NCBI GenBank assembly: GCA_900110395.1
Contig: FODP01000005.1
Span: 58,705 to 122,704 of the forward strand
DNA from: Rhodospirillales bacterium URHD0017
GTDB taxonomy: Bacteria > Pseudomonadota > Alphaproteobacteria > Reyranellales > Reyranellaceae
DNA: 64,000 nt
Direction: 5' to 3'
The position numbers and the translations under genes are program-made. The notes under the pieces were generated by a model. That model worked only from the letters and a program-made list of their open reading frames with translations, was not told the origin of the DNA and did no database searches. This document shows, piece by piece, positions 19,671-27,764 of the stretch; positions within the stretch are counted from its first letter, which is position 1, and every line of letters begins with the position of its first letter.

Positions 19671-20582
19671 TCAATCCGGGCGTGGCCACTGGCGCCGCAG
19701 CAGCGCCAGGAAGCCCGAAGCCGCCGGGGTCGGCTCGCGTTCGCGCAACGCTATCACCCCGATGCGGCGCACCAGGCGGGGCTCCAGCGGCACGGCGCGC
19801 AAGCCGCGGCCGGCGGGCCCGCGCACCGATCCTTGCGGCACGATCCCGATGCCGACATCGGCCGCGACCAGGCCGAGCAAGGTGGCGATCTGCGTGACCA
19901 CCACCATCTGGCGCAGCGACACGCCCGCCATCGCCGCCGCGGCATCGATGGTGCGCCGCGTGCGCGAATCGGTCGGCAGGGCGACGACGGGCTGATCGGC
20001 GAGGTCGGCCAGGCTGAGCTTGCGGCGTCCGGCGAGCTTGTGGCGGGCCGACATCACGACCGAGAAGGTCTCGCGGCCAAGCGGCGTGCCGACGGCGAAG
20101 TCGGGCAATTCGTCGACATAGCCGATGCCGAAATCGGCGACGCCGCTGCGCACATCCTCCAGCACCGATCCATGGACGCTTTCGCGGACATGGATCTCCA
20201 CGCCCGGCCGGTCGGCGCGATAAGCGGCGATGAGGCGAGGGAGGACGGCACCGGCGACCGACATGACGCTCGACAACACGACGAGGCCGCGCCGCTCCTG
20301 CGCCACTTCGCGCACGCTCTGCACCGTGATTCCGAGATCGTTGAGCATGCGCTCGGCGACCGCGGCGAACTCGCGGCCGGCGGCGGTGACCTGCACACGA
20401 CGGGTCGTGCGGTCGAACAGGCGGACGCCAAGCTCGGTCTCCAGCCGTTTCACGGCCCGCGTCAGGGCCGGCTGGGAAATGCGCAGCCGGGCGGCAGCGG
20501 CGACGAAGCTGCCGTACTCGACCAGCGCCAGGACCGCTTCGAGCTGGCGCGCGCTGAAGTCCGGAAGCGCCGAGCCCCGCAT
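19671..20582 (-). CDS. LysR-type transcriptional regulator
   Basis: The winged helix-turn-helix is clear in ALVEYGSFVAAAARLRISQP and ALTRAVKRLETELGVRLFDR. The rest is a substrate-binding effector domain of normal length (303 residues in all). It lies upstream of the CxxC protein and selenoprotein genes on the same strand, with an 84-base gap, and so is the best candidate regulator of that pair. LysR factors usually act with a small-molecule co-inducer, unknown here. Confidence 0.95.
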   Translation of the reverse strand: MRGSALPDFSARQLEAVLALVEYGSFVAAAARLRISQPALTRAVKRLETELGVRLFDRTTRRVQVTAAGREFAAVAERMLNDLGITVQSVREVAQERRGLVVLSSVMSVAGAVLPRLIAAYRADRPGVEIHVRESVHGSVLEDVRSGVADFGIGYVDELPDFAVGTPLGRETFSVVMSARHKLAGRRKLSLADLADQPVVALPTDSRTRRTIDAAAAMAGVSLRQMVVVTQIATLLGLVAADVGIGIVPQGSVRGPAGRGLRAVPLEPRLVRRIGVIALREREPTPAASGFLALLRRQWPRPD

Positions 20583-20689
20583 CAGGTCGCACGCAGCCGC
20601 GTATGCCGGTCCCGCGGGTGGAGCATGCTTCGCATGACATCATCCTACCGCCCTGCGGCGAGCCCGCGAAGCCGGATGACTTGCCGACC

Positions 20690-21979
20690 TTAGAGGTCGG
20701 TGCGAACCGACGATCCGCCCAGGCCCTGGAAGTCGCCGATGTTGGCGCGGCGACGATCCTCCCCCTCGACGAAATTCCTCGCCACGGCGCGCTCCAGCAG
20801 GTCGAGCTCGAGGCGCAGGGTGCCGCGGCGCACGTCCGGCAGGCGATCGATCAGATGTTCCAGCATGGCGCGCAGGCGGCGTGCGACCTGGGTGCTGGAG
20901 GCGCCGTACTGGCGAACCTCGGTGACGGCAAGATCGACGATGTCGCTCCAGTTCGGCGTCGGAAAGACCAGGCGCAGGGCGCCTGCGCTGTCGCGCAGAT
21001 GGGCGTTGTCGAGGTTCTTCGACGCGGCGTAACGCAACAGCCGGTGGATCTGGTCGAGGGCGAGCACGGCGGTGGTCGGGTCGTTCACCGCCGGCGACAG
21101 CGCGCGAGCGGCCACGTCGACCATGATGCGGAAGGCGAACATGGGATCCTGGCGCATCGTGCGTTCCGCCCCGAAGGCGACCACGGCATTGACGGCCTCG
21201 TCGCCGATCGCCGCATCGGCCGGATAGATGCGCGCCAGGGGATCGTCCGTCGAGACGAAGTCGCCGACCTGGGGGATGAGCTCGATGGCGCAGCCCGCGC
21301 GCCGGCCCAGGGCGACGAGATCGCGGCTGCCGAAGGCGAGGAACGTGCCCGACGGGCCGATCCGGCGCACGATGCGGCCTTCACGGCCGGCGAGCTCGTC
21401 GACGGCGGCGCCTTCGGGGATCGCGGAGTCGAAGTCGTGGACGTAGACGCTGTCCATCGCCGCCCTGCCGTCGCCGAAGATCTGCTGCAGCACGGCCACG
21501 GGCCGCAGGCCGAGCCCGACCTGCTGGACGAACCAGAAGAAGACCAGGACGCTGCCCACGTTGCCGACGATGGCGAGCACGATCACCAGAGGATGACGCA
21601 GCTGTTCGGTCATGTTGGCGAGCGCCACCATCGTCACGCCGAAGGCGAAGACGAAGGTGCTGGTGGCGAACTTCATCTGCCAGCGGCTGAAGGTGATGCG
21701 GATCAGGCGCGGCGTGATCTGGCCGCTGGCGAGCTGCACGGCCAGCAGCAGCGCCGACACGGCGTAGACCACGAACGTCAGCATCGAGGAGGCGAAGGCC
21801 GCCATCGAGACGCGCATGCCCTCGACATCGGCATCATCGAAGCGCGGCCACTCGGGAACCGGGACGAACCAGAGGATGAGCTTCGCCGCCAGCCAGGCCA
21901 GGCCGATCGACAGAGACGGAAAGAGCCAGAAGGACGAACGAACGAACTCGTTCAGGCGGTAGCGATCGTGCCAGCTCAT
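20690..21979 (-). CDS. DUF2254 family membrane protein
   Basis: The 429-residue protein has four N-terminal membrane helices (to about residue 150) and a large soluble C-terminal part with RIMVDVAARALSPAVNDPTTAV and the TPNWSDIVDLAVTEVRQYG segment, both typical of DUF2254. Its function is unknown; the helix and domain order recalls small ion channels. ATG 21979 overlaps the stop of the upstream BASS transporter gene by four bases (ATGA), so it is translationally coupled and shares its promoter. Confidence 0.87.
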   Translation of the reverse strand: MSWHDRYRLNEFVRSSFWLFPSLSIGLAWLAAKLILWFVPVPEWPRFDDADVEGMRVSMAAFASSMLTFVVYAVSALLLAVQLASGQITPRLIRITFSRWQMKFATSTFVFAFGVTMVALANMTEQLRHPLVIVLAIVGNVGSVLVFFWFVQQVGLGLRPVAVLQQIFGDGRAAMDSVYVHDFDSAIPEGAAVDELAGREGRIVRRIGPSGTFLAFGSRDLVALGRRAGCAIELIPQVGDFVSTDDPLARIYPADAAIGDEAVNAVVAFGAERTMRQDPMFAFRIMVDVAARALSPAVNDPTTAVLALDQIHRLLRYAASKNLDNAHLRDSAGALRLVFPTPNWSDIVDLAVTEVRQYGASSTQVARRLRAMLEHLIDRLPDVRRGTLRLELDLLERAVARNFVEGEDRRRANIGDFQGLGGSSVRTDL

Positions 21980-22851
21980 GGCGCGGCCTGCCGTTGGCGG
22001 GCTGCATCGGCGCGGCCCAGCCAGCCTGCCGCCGCCCACGTGACCCCGAGCGTCAGCGGCACGCCGAGCGCCACCATCACCATCGTTCGCGGATCCGGAT
22101 CGGCCACGAGCAGCGGCGCCAGCGCCGCACCAAGATTGCGGGTGCAGGCGCCGAGGCTGACGACGCTGCGCCGCGCCGGCGTCATGCCCGCTGCCAGGAA
22201 ATAGCCGCCAATCGTGAGGCCGACGGCGTAGAGCAGCTGACCGGCTATGGCGTAGCTGCCGATGGCCCCCAGGAAGCCCTGGAAATAGCGGACACCTATG
22301 GCCAGCAGCAGGACGACCGTCGCCGCACTGGCCACCGGCCGCACGACCCGCAGGGCCTTGTCCGCTGTCGCGCGATGCACGGCCTGCAACGCCATGCCGG
22401 CACCCATCGGCAGGAGCAGCAGCAGAAGCAGCGGACGCGCCACCGCCCAGGCCTCGACCGACAGGCCGGGCACGATCAACGGAACGCCCAGGGGCATGAG
22501 GATCACCGTGCCGGCAGCCGCCACCAGCATGAAGGTCGCGGTGTAGGCGAGGTCACCGCGCGCCTTGCGCACCATCATCGGCAGGAAGGGTGCAGCCGGC
22601 GCCAGCGAGATCAACAGCAGGCCGACGGCATAGGGCTGCGCCATGGGCAGGGCCCGGACGATGACGATCGCCAGGGCCGGACCGAACAGCCAATCGACGA
22701 CGACCACGGTCGCCAGAAAGCGAAAGTCGCGCAAGGGCGCCAGGGCAGCCGTCACCTCGGTCTCGAGGCCGATCGCCAGGAGATTGCCGACCATGAACAG
22801 GATCACCGAAAGCCGGATCGCGATATCGGCGACGTGGTAGAATTGATCCAT
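21976..22851 (-). CDS. Bile acid:sodium symporter (BASS) family transporter
   Basis: Around nine to ten hydrophobic helices fill 291 residues. SLAPAAPFLPMMVRKARGD and SLGACTRNLGAALAPLL correspond to the discontinuous-helix substrate and sodium sites of BASS transporters. The substrate is unknown; the family moves organic anions such as pyruvate, pantoate or bile acids. ATG 22851 is divergent from the outer-membrane barrel gene, with a TTGAC-N4-ATCAA box in the 81-base gap. It is coupled to the DUF2254 gene. Confidence 0.87.
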   Translation of the reverse strand: MDQFYHVADIAIRLSVILFMVGNLLAIGLETEVTAALAPLRDFRFLATVVVVDWLFGPALAIVIVRALPMAQPYAVGLLLISLAPAAPFLPMMVRKARGDLAYTATFMLVAAAGTVILMPLGVPLIVPGLSVEAWAVARPLLLLLLLPMGAGMALQAVHRATADKALRVVRPVASAATVVLLLAIGVRYFQGFLGAIGSYAIAGQLLYAVGLTIGGYFLAAGMTPARRSVVSLGACTRNLGAALAPLLVADPDPRTMVMVALGVPLTLGVTWAAAGWLGRADAARQRQAAP

Positions 22852-22884
22852 GAGGATCGTTAGTCCGGATCGCCGGGCGCCGCG

Positions 22885-22898
22885 TTGACTAGAATCAA
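22885..22898. promoter_or_regulatory. FNR/FixK-type box between divergent genes
   Basis: TTGACTAGAATCAA matches TTGAT-N4-ATCAA except at one base. The box centre is about 41 bases from both start codons (22851 and 22933), so a class II promoter would give a nearly leaderless transcript. It shares its form with boxes at 26001 and 26105. Confidence 0.7.
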
Positions 22899-22932
22899 GG
22901 CAGGCACCGGACCGCGTCGATAGGCTGCTTTC

Positions 22933-23889
22933 ATGAGAAAGACCGCCGCAGCGCTCATCGCTCTCCTTCAGCCGGCTGTCGCCCTGGCGGACGAAGGCGG
23001 CGCCAGCGTCTGGCTGCCGGGCCAGTTCGCGAGCTTTGCGTCGGTTCCCGGTGATCCCGGTTTCTCCCTGGAGACGATTTTCTACACCCGCAAGGCCAGT
23101 GCGACGGGCGGCGTCGACTTCTCGCGCGGCGGCGGCCTGCTGGCGGGGCTCTCGGTCAGCGAGCAGTACGTCTATCTGACGCCGAGCTACACCTTCGAAA
23201 CCCCGGTGCTGCATGGCCAGCTCGCGCTGGGCGTAACCTTCTCGGCCGGCCGATCGGACGCCACCGTCTGGGGCGTGCTGACCGGTCCCGGCGGCCGGTC
23301 CATCTCGGGCGCCTCGAGCGACAGCGCCTCGGGCATCAGCGACCTCTACCCCATCGCCTCGCTGAAATGGCAGCAGGGCGAGCACAATGTCATGGTCTAC
23401 GGCATGGGCAGCGTGCCCACGGGGCCCTACGACCCCAACCGGCTGGCCGGCGTCGGGCTGGGTCATTGGGCCGTCGACTGGGGGATGGGCTACACGTGGC
23501 TCGCGGCATCCGGCTTCGAGCTCTCGGTCACGGCCGGCCTGACCTACAATTTCGTCAATCCGCAGACCGGCTACCAGAGCGGCATGGACGGCCACCTCGA
23601 CGTCGGCACCTCCTACTCCTTCGGCGAATCGCTCTATGTCGGCGCCGTCGCCTACCTCTACAACCAGGTCAGCCCCGACACCGGCGGCAGTGCGCGGCTG
23701 GGCGATTTCCGCTCCAGGGTCGCGGGCGGCGGGCCCCAGATCGGCTGGTCGTTCGCCGCCGGCGGCGCGGCGATCGACGTCAATATCCGCGGCTACAAGG
23801 AATTCGCCGCCCAGAACCGGCCCGAGGGCTGGAATGCCTGGCTCACTCTGTCGATCAGCGCGGCGGCGCCGCGCAAACCGGGCTCCTGA
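22933..23889 (+). CDS. Outer-membrane barrel protein, Phenol_MetA_deg family
   Basis: After a signal peptide (to ALA-D, residues 1-19) the protein shows repeated amphipathic strands ending in aromatic residues, with SGISDLYPIASLKWQQGEHNVMVYG and TGYQSGMDGHLDVGTSYSF, typical of the MetA/SphA-type transporters of aromatic catabolism operons. It should form a 12-14 stranded pore in the outer membrane. The gene is divergent from a BASS transporter, so both may serve one substrate. The VIT-like gene follows 3 bases after its stop. Confidence 0.85.
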   Translation: MRKTAAALIALLQPAVALADEGGASVWLPGQFASFASVPGDPGFSLETIFYTRKASATGGVDFSRGGGLLAGLSVSEQYVYLTPSYTFETPVLHGQLALGVTFSAGRSDATVWGVLTGPGGRSISGASSDSASGISDLYPIASLKWQQGEHNVMVYGMGSVPTGPYDPNRLAGVGLGHWAVDWGMGYTWLAASGFELSVTAGLTYNFVNPQTGYQSGMDGHLDVGTSYSFGESLYVGAVAYLYNQVSPDTGGSARLGDFRSRVAGGGPQIGWSFAAGGAAIDVNIRGYKEFAAQNRPEGWNAWLTLSISAAAPRKPGS

Positions 23890-23892
23890 CGC

Positions 23893-24552
23893 ATGCTGTC
23901 GCGTTTCATCGGCCGCTATCTCGACCCGTCCGAAAGCCTTCTCGAGATCCTGTTTGGGCTCATCATGGCGCTCACCCTGACGGTCGGTGCGCGCCTGCTG
24001 CCGCCCGGGGAGATCCGGCCCCTTGAGCTGGCGGCGGCGCTGGCCGGCTGCAACGTCGCCTGGGGCATCATCGACGCGGTCTTCTATCTGCTGGGGTCGC
24101 TGTTCAACCGCAATCGCCGCGTCCAGTTCGCGCGCCGCCTGCAGGCGACGACGGACAAGGCTCGCGCGATCGCCCTGATCCGCGAGGAATTCGCCCTCGA
24201 AGGCGAGCCGCCGATGCGGGCCGAGGACACGGCCGCCTTCCACAAATCCCTGCTCGAGATGCTGCGCCACGCCGACACTGCGCGTGCCCGCTTCACCGCC
24301 AACGACTGGGCGGCGGCCAGGATCATTCTCGTCCTGGTGTCGGCGACGGCCGTTCCGGGCTTGATGCCATTGCTGGTGATGGACGACACCGGCCTGGCGC
24401 TGCGGGTCGCCAACGCGATCCAGGTCGTCCTGCTGTTCGGCGTCGGCTACCGCTGGGCCCACTATTCCGGAGCCAACCCCTGGCGCACCGCAACGGTCGT
24501 CTGCCTGATGGGTGTCGTTCTGGTCCTGATCGCTGTGGCACTCGGCGGCTGA
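23893..24552 (+). CDS. VIT1/CCC1-like integral membrane protein
   Basis: The protein has an N-terminal DPSESLLEILFGLIMALTLT segment, like the first helix of VIT/CCC1-type iron or manganese transporters. A long cytoplasmic middle (about residues 70-140) is charged and helical, and three helices end the protein. The family's metal-binding MxxxE features are not obvious, so transport of Fe2+ is uncertain. ATG 23893 directly follows the outer-membrane barrel gene, suggesting one operon. Confidence 0.7.
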   Translation: MLSRFIGRYLDPSESLLEILFGLIMALTLTVGARLLPPGEIRPLELAAALAGCNVAWGIIDAVFYLLGSLFNRNRRVQFARRLQATTDKARAIALIREEFALEGEPPMRAEDTAAFHKSLLEMLRHADTARARFTANDWAAARIILVLVSATAVPGLMPLLVMDDTGLALRVANAIQVVLLFGVGYRWAHYSGANPWRTATVVCLMGVVLVLIAVALGG

Positions 24553-25944
24553 TCACTCGAGCGGCGTCGCCTTGAGCCTGCCCTGCCGGACGGCGTTCAC
24601 GAAGGCGCGATGGTCGCGCCGCGCCTGATCGGCATACTCGACCGAGAAATCGGCGATGGCATCGTCGAACACCTCGCTCGCCCCCATGTAGCCCGCGATC
24701 ATGGCCGCATCGCCCGACCGCGCGTGCGCCCGCGCCAGCGCCCAGCCGCACATGCGGGCGTAGTCCCTGAAGTCGCCCGCGTCGAAGCTCTCGACGATCG
24801 CGCTTATCTTCATGTCGCGGAGCTGGCGGACATAGAAGTCGCGGCCGGACTTGCCGTGCGTCCAGCCGAGGAACAGGTCGCTCGCCGACTGCATCAGCCG
24901 CTGACCGGTCACCACCCGCTGGCCGTGGTTGGCGTGCAGGCTCTTGCCGGCATAGGGCTCGAGGACCGAGGTCGTGGCCTCCTTGACCTGCAGGAAGATC
25001 GGATCGTCATCCGCCGCCATCATCAGCGCCACGCTGCACATCGTGCCGACACTGCCGATGCCGACCGCCTTGACGGCGAGATCGCAGAACTGGAAGCGGT
25101 CGAGCAGCACGCGCAGATGCTCGGCCAGCGACTCGCGGTACCGGGCGAAGGCCTCGCGATACCCCGATTCCAGGCCAGGCGCCTGTTCGGCCGTGGGATG
25201 GAAGATCAGCGGCGGGTCGTCCTTGATGCGGGCCGCCGTGCCGCGATGTTCGGCAAGCTTCGGGAACATGAACTCGGGAACATTCTTTTCCTGCACCTGC
25301 TCGAGGCGCTCGCGGATACGCTCGCGCCTTTCCTCGGAGTCGATCGCCTTCAGGAAGCGGTCGACGTCGATAGTGTCGTACCAGACCTCGAGCGACCGCA
25401 TTCCCGCATAGTCCGCCATGTGCTCACGGTAGGAGCGCACGGCAGCCCTCGCACCGCGCGCGGCGTCGGTCTCGGACAGCCGGATCTGGCGCCCCGCGAC
25501 GACGACGCTGGCGGCGAGCCGCTTGACGTCCCACTCCCAGGGTGCGGGAAGCGTTTCGTCGAAATCGTTGATGTCGAAGACGATGCGCCGCTCGGGCGTG
25601 GCAAAGCCGCCGAAATTGGAGATATGGGCGTCGCCGCAGGCCTGGACGCGGATGCCGGAAACCGGCGTGGTGGCGAGATCGGCCGCCATGACCGCCGCCG
25701 CGCCGCGGTAGAAGGTGAAGGGCGATTCCATCATGCGACCGTGCCGGATCGGCACCAGCGTTTCCACGCGGCCACGATTCGATTGCTCGATCAGGTCGAC
25801 GACGTCGCGACGGCCTTTCGGCAGCTTCCAACGGCCATGGGCTTCGCGTGGCACGGTATCGCGCAGAGCCTTGCCCGCAGCACGTCTGTCATCGGCATGA
25901 AGGAATTGCGGCTCAGGCTGTTCGTGCGGATGGGGCTGATTCAT
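24553..25944 (-). CDS. DUF2252 family protein
   Basis: Signature sequences of DUF2252 are present: MMESPFTFYRGAAAVMAADL, VQACGDAHISNFGGFATPER, FDINDFDETLPAPWEWDVKR. The GDAHxxN and D-x-N-D-F-D motifs resemble the catalytic and metal-binding loops of aminoglycoside-phosphotransferase-like kinases, so an atypical kinase is likely but its substrate is unknown. ATG 25944 (MNQPHPHEQ) was chosen over the upstream ATG. An FNR/FixK box at 26001-26014 lies 57 bases upstream, where class II activation would place the start of transcription near 25966. Confidence 0.9.
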   Translation of the reverse strand: MNQPHPHEQPEPQFLHADDRRAAGKALRDTVPREAHGRWKLPKGRRDVVDLIEQSNRGRVETLVPIRHGRMMESPFTFYRGAAAVMAADLATTPVSGIRVQACGDAHISNFGGFATPERRIVFDINDFDETLPAPWEWDVKRLAASVVVAGRQIRLSETDAARGARAAVRSYREHMADYAGMRSLEVWYDTIDVDRFLKAIDSEERRERIRERLEQVQEKNVPEFMFPKLAEHRGTAARIKDDPPLIFHPTAEQAPGLESGYREAFARYRESLAEHLRVLLDRFQFCDLAVKAVGIGSVGTMCSVALMMAADDDPIFLQVKEATTSVLEPYAGKSLHANHGQRVVTGQRLMQSASDLFLGWTHGKSGRDFYVRQLRDMKISAIVESFDAGDFRDYARMCGWALARAHARSGDAAMIAGYMGASEVFDDAIADFSVEYADQARRDHRAFVNAVRQGRLKATPLE

Positions 25945-26000
25945 TGCGTTCCTGGCCGATGTGACCTCGGCGAACATCGCCGCCCCACTCGGCAGGCGCT

Positions 26001-26014
26001 TTGACCAGGATCAA
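26001..26014. promoter_or_regulatory. FNR/FixK-type box upstream of DUF2252 gene
   Basis: TTGACCAGGATCAA lies in the 228-base divergent gap. Its centre is about 63 bases from the DUF2252 start codon, so a class II promoter would leave a 5' leader of about 20 bases. Confidence 0.72.
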
Positions 26015-26104
26015 GGGGGTGCCGCTGGCTCAGCCTCGAGCCTGCAACATCCCGACCGACGAGGAGCGGATGACCGCCCGCTACGCCGGTCAGACTGCGG
26101 GCGT

Positions 26105-26118
26105 TTGACAGATATCAA
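26105..26118. promoter_or_regulatory. FNR/FixK-type box upstream of PPK2 gene
   Basis: TTGACAGATATCAA is centred about 61 bases before the PPK2 start codon. A class II promoter would start transcription near 26153 with a 20-base leader. The second box in this gap, on the other side, faces the DUF2252 gene. Confidence 0.75.
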
Positions 26119-26172
26119 AGTTCCGCCGAGCGCGACGACTAGGTTGGACCCCTCAGGACGAAGGGACCAAGC

Positions 26173-26964
26173 ATGGCCAAGGATGGCAACCTCAAGCGCA
26201 AGGTCTACGACAAGGAGCTGAAGAAGATCCAGGTCGAGCTTTGCCACCTGCAGGATTGGGTCAAGTCGTCCGGCGAGCGGACCGTGATCGTGCTCGAGGG
26301 CCGCGACGCGGCCGGCAAGGGCGGGCTGATCAAGGCGATGACCGACCGGGTGAGCCCGCGGGTGTTTCGCGTCTTCGCGCTGCCTGCTCCCACCGATCGG
26401 CAGAAGACCGAGATGTACATGCAGCGCTACATGGAGCACTTCCCGGCGGCCGGCGAGATCGTGATCTTCGACCGCAGCTGGTACAACCGCGCCGGCGTCG
26501 AGCATGTCATGGGATTCTGCACGCCCGAGCAGCATCAGCGTTTCCTCGAACTCTGCCCGGTCGTCGAGAAGTTCATCATCGACGGCGGCATCCGGCTCAT
26601 CAAGATCTGGCTCGAGGTCGGCCAGGAGGAGCAGGAGCGGCGCTTCATGGCCAGGATCGACGATCCGATCCGGCAATGGAAACTGAGCCCGATGGATCTC
26701 GAATCATACAAGCGCTGGTACGACTTCTCCAAGGCGCGCGACATGATGCTCCAGCAAACCGATACCGACGACTCGCCCTGGCATATCGTCCATTCCGACG
26801 ACAAGCGTCGCGCGCGCCTGAACGCGATCGCCCACATCCTGGCCACGATTCCCTACAAGCGCATCGACAAGGCGAAGGTGAAGCTGCCCGACCGGTCGCA
26901 CAAGCGGAAGTACGACGACAAGGCCCCGCTCGAGGGCCGCCGCTTCGTCGACGAGCGCTACTGA
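26173..26964 (+). CDS. ppk2: Polyphosphate kinase 2
   Basis: Walker A is GRDAAGKGG (near residue 45), Walker B lies in IVIFDRSWYNRAGVEHVMGF, and the lid segment follows with RFMARIDDPIRQWKLSPMD and SYKRWYDFSKARD. This is a one-domain class I PPK2 of 263 residues, which uses polyphosphate to phosphorylate nucleoside diphosphates (GDP or ADP). It would couple polyphosphate stores to nucleotide supply, consistent with low-oxygen control by the box upstream. ATG 26173 follows a ribosome-binding GACGAAGGGA. Confidence 0.95.
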   Translation: MAKDGNLKRKVYDKELKKIQVELCHLQDWVKSSGERTVIVLEGRDAAGKGGLIKAMTDRVSPRVFRVFALPAPTDRQKTEMYMQRYMEHFPAAGEIVIFDRSWYNRAGVEHVMGFCTPEQHQRFLELCPVVEKFIIDGGIRLIKIWLEVGQEEQERRFMARIDDPIRQWKLSPMDLESYKRWYDFSKARDMMLQQTDTDDSPWHIVHSDDKRRARLNAIAHILATIPYKRIDKAKVKLPDRSHKRKYDDKAPLEGRRFVDERY

Positions 26965-26990
26965 CGAAATCAGACGGCAAGCAGACGACC

Positions 26991-27428
26991 ATGCACAAGA
27001 TACTGAGCGCCAAGGAACTGCAGCAGAAGATCGCACTCGCAGAGGCCGCCAAGGCGTCGGCCGCGTTGAAGGCTCACGCGGCGGCGGAGAAGGAAAAGCA
27101 GGAGATGCTCGACCATCTCATGCGGCCGTCCGGCCTCAGCGACGACCAGGTGATCGAGAAGGCCTCCGTCGTCGTCAACCGCGCCGTCGAGAACGGCCTG
27201 ACCTCGGTCCAGGTGTTCCGCTTTCCCCACACGATCTGCAGCGACAACGGCCGCGCGATCAATCAGGCGGAGCCGGGATGGGAGAAGACCCTCACGGGCA
27301 TTCCCAAGGAGATCTACGAATTCTGGAAGCGCCAGCTCCAGCCACGCGGCTATCAAATCCGCTACGAGGTCATCGATTATCCGGGCGGCATGCCCGGCGA
27401 CATCGGCATTTTTCTGAGCTGGGGCTGA
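26991..27428 (+). CDS. Conserved hypothetical with N-terminal coiled coil
   Basis: A 145-residue cytoplasmic protein. Residues 5-45 are a charged, Ala-rich helix (KELQQKIALAEAAKASAALK), and the rest is compact, with VQVFRFPHTICSDNGRAIN and YEVIDYPGGMPGDIGIFLSW. I do not recognise the family. It starts 26 bases after the PPK2 stop and is probably in the same low-oxygen operon. It lacks signals of export. Confidence 0.6.
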   Translation: MHKILSAKELQQKIALAEAAKASAALKAHAAAEKEKQEMLDHLMRPSGLSDDQVIEKASVVVNRAVENGLTSVQVFRFPHTICSDNGRAINQAEPGWEKTLTGIPKEIYEFWKRQLQPRGYQIRYEVIDYPGGMPGDIGIFLSWG

Positions 27429-27542
27429 ACATGAGGGCAATGGAGGGCGCAACATTGGGCCGCAAGCACAGCAGGACGTCGGCCCTGTAACGCCCTGCCT
27501 CTCCGCCTCGTCTCCCTGTCAGGACCGCAACAGGAGGAGGCA

Positions 27543-27764
27543 ATGGGAGAGTTTCTTCTTGTGCATTGGATCGCGGTGTTTGCCGCCATCGTCGTTTCCA
27601 CCATTCCCTGGGGCTATCCCTTGGCCCGGCTTTGCCGGCGTGCCGGTAAGCCGGCGACGGTCGGCTGGCTCGCCGGAAGCATCGGCTTGTTCTTCCTCGG
27701 CCCCATCGTGTGCGTCTGGTGGCTGGCCGTATCCAGATGGGACCCGCCGGAGGCGAAATCCTAG
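27543..27764 (+). CDS. Small two-helix membrane protein
   Basis: A 73-residue protein with hydrophobic segments near residues 5-22 and 41-60, separated by a basic loop (ARLCRRAGKPATVG). An AGGAGGAGG site immediately precedes ATG 27543, strong support for translation. No family is recognised. It overlaps the stop of the convergent LLM oxidoreductase gene by a few bases. Confidence 0.6.
   Translation: MGEFLLVHWIAVFAAIVVSTIPWGYPLARLCRRAGKPATVGWLAGSIGLFFLGPIVCVWWLAVSRWDPPEAKS

Noticed and set aside
22852..24462. Long minus-strand frame extending the BASS transporter by over 500 residues
   Set aside because: It is the antisense of the outer-membrane barrel and VIT-like genes, with His/Arg/Gln-rich composition typical of shadow frames in GC-rich DNA.
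27432..27490. 19-residue frame after the PPK2 partner gene
   Set aside because: Too short, with no ribosome-binding site or conservation that I can see.
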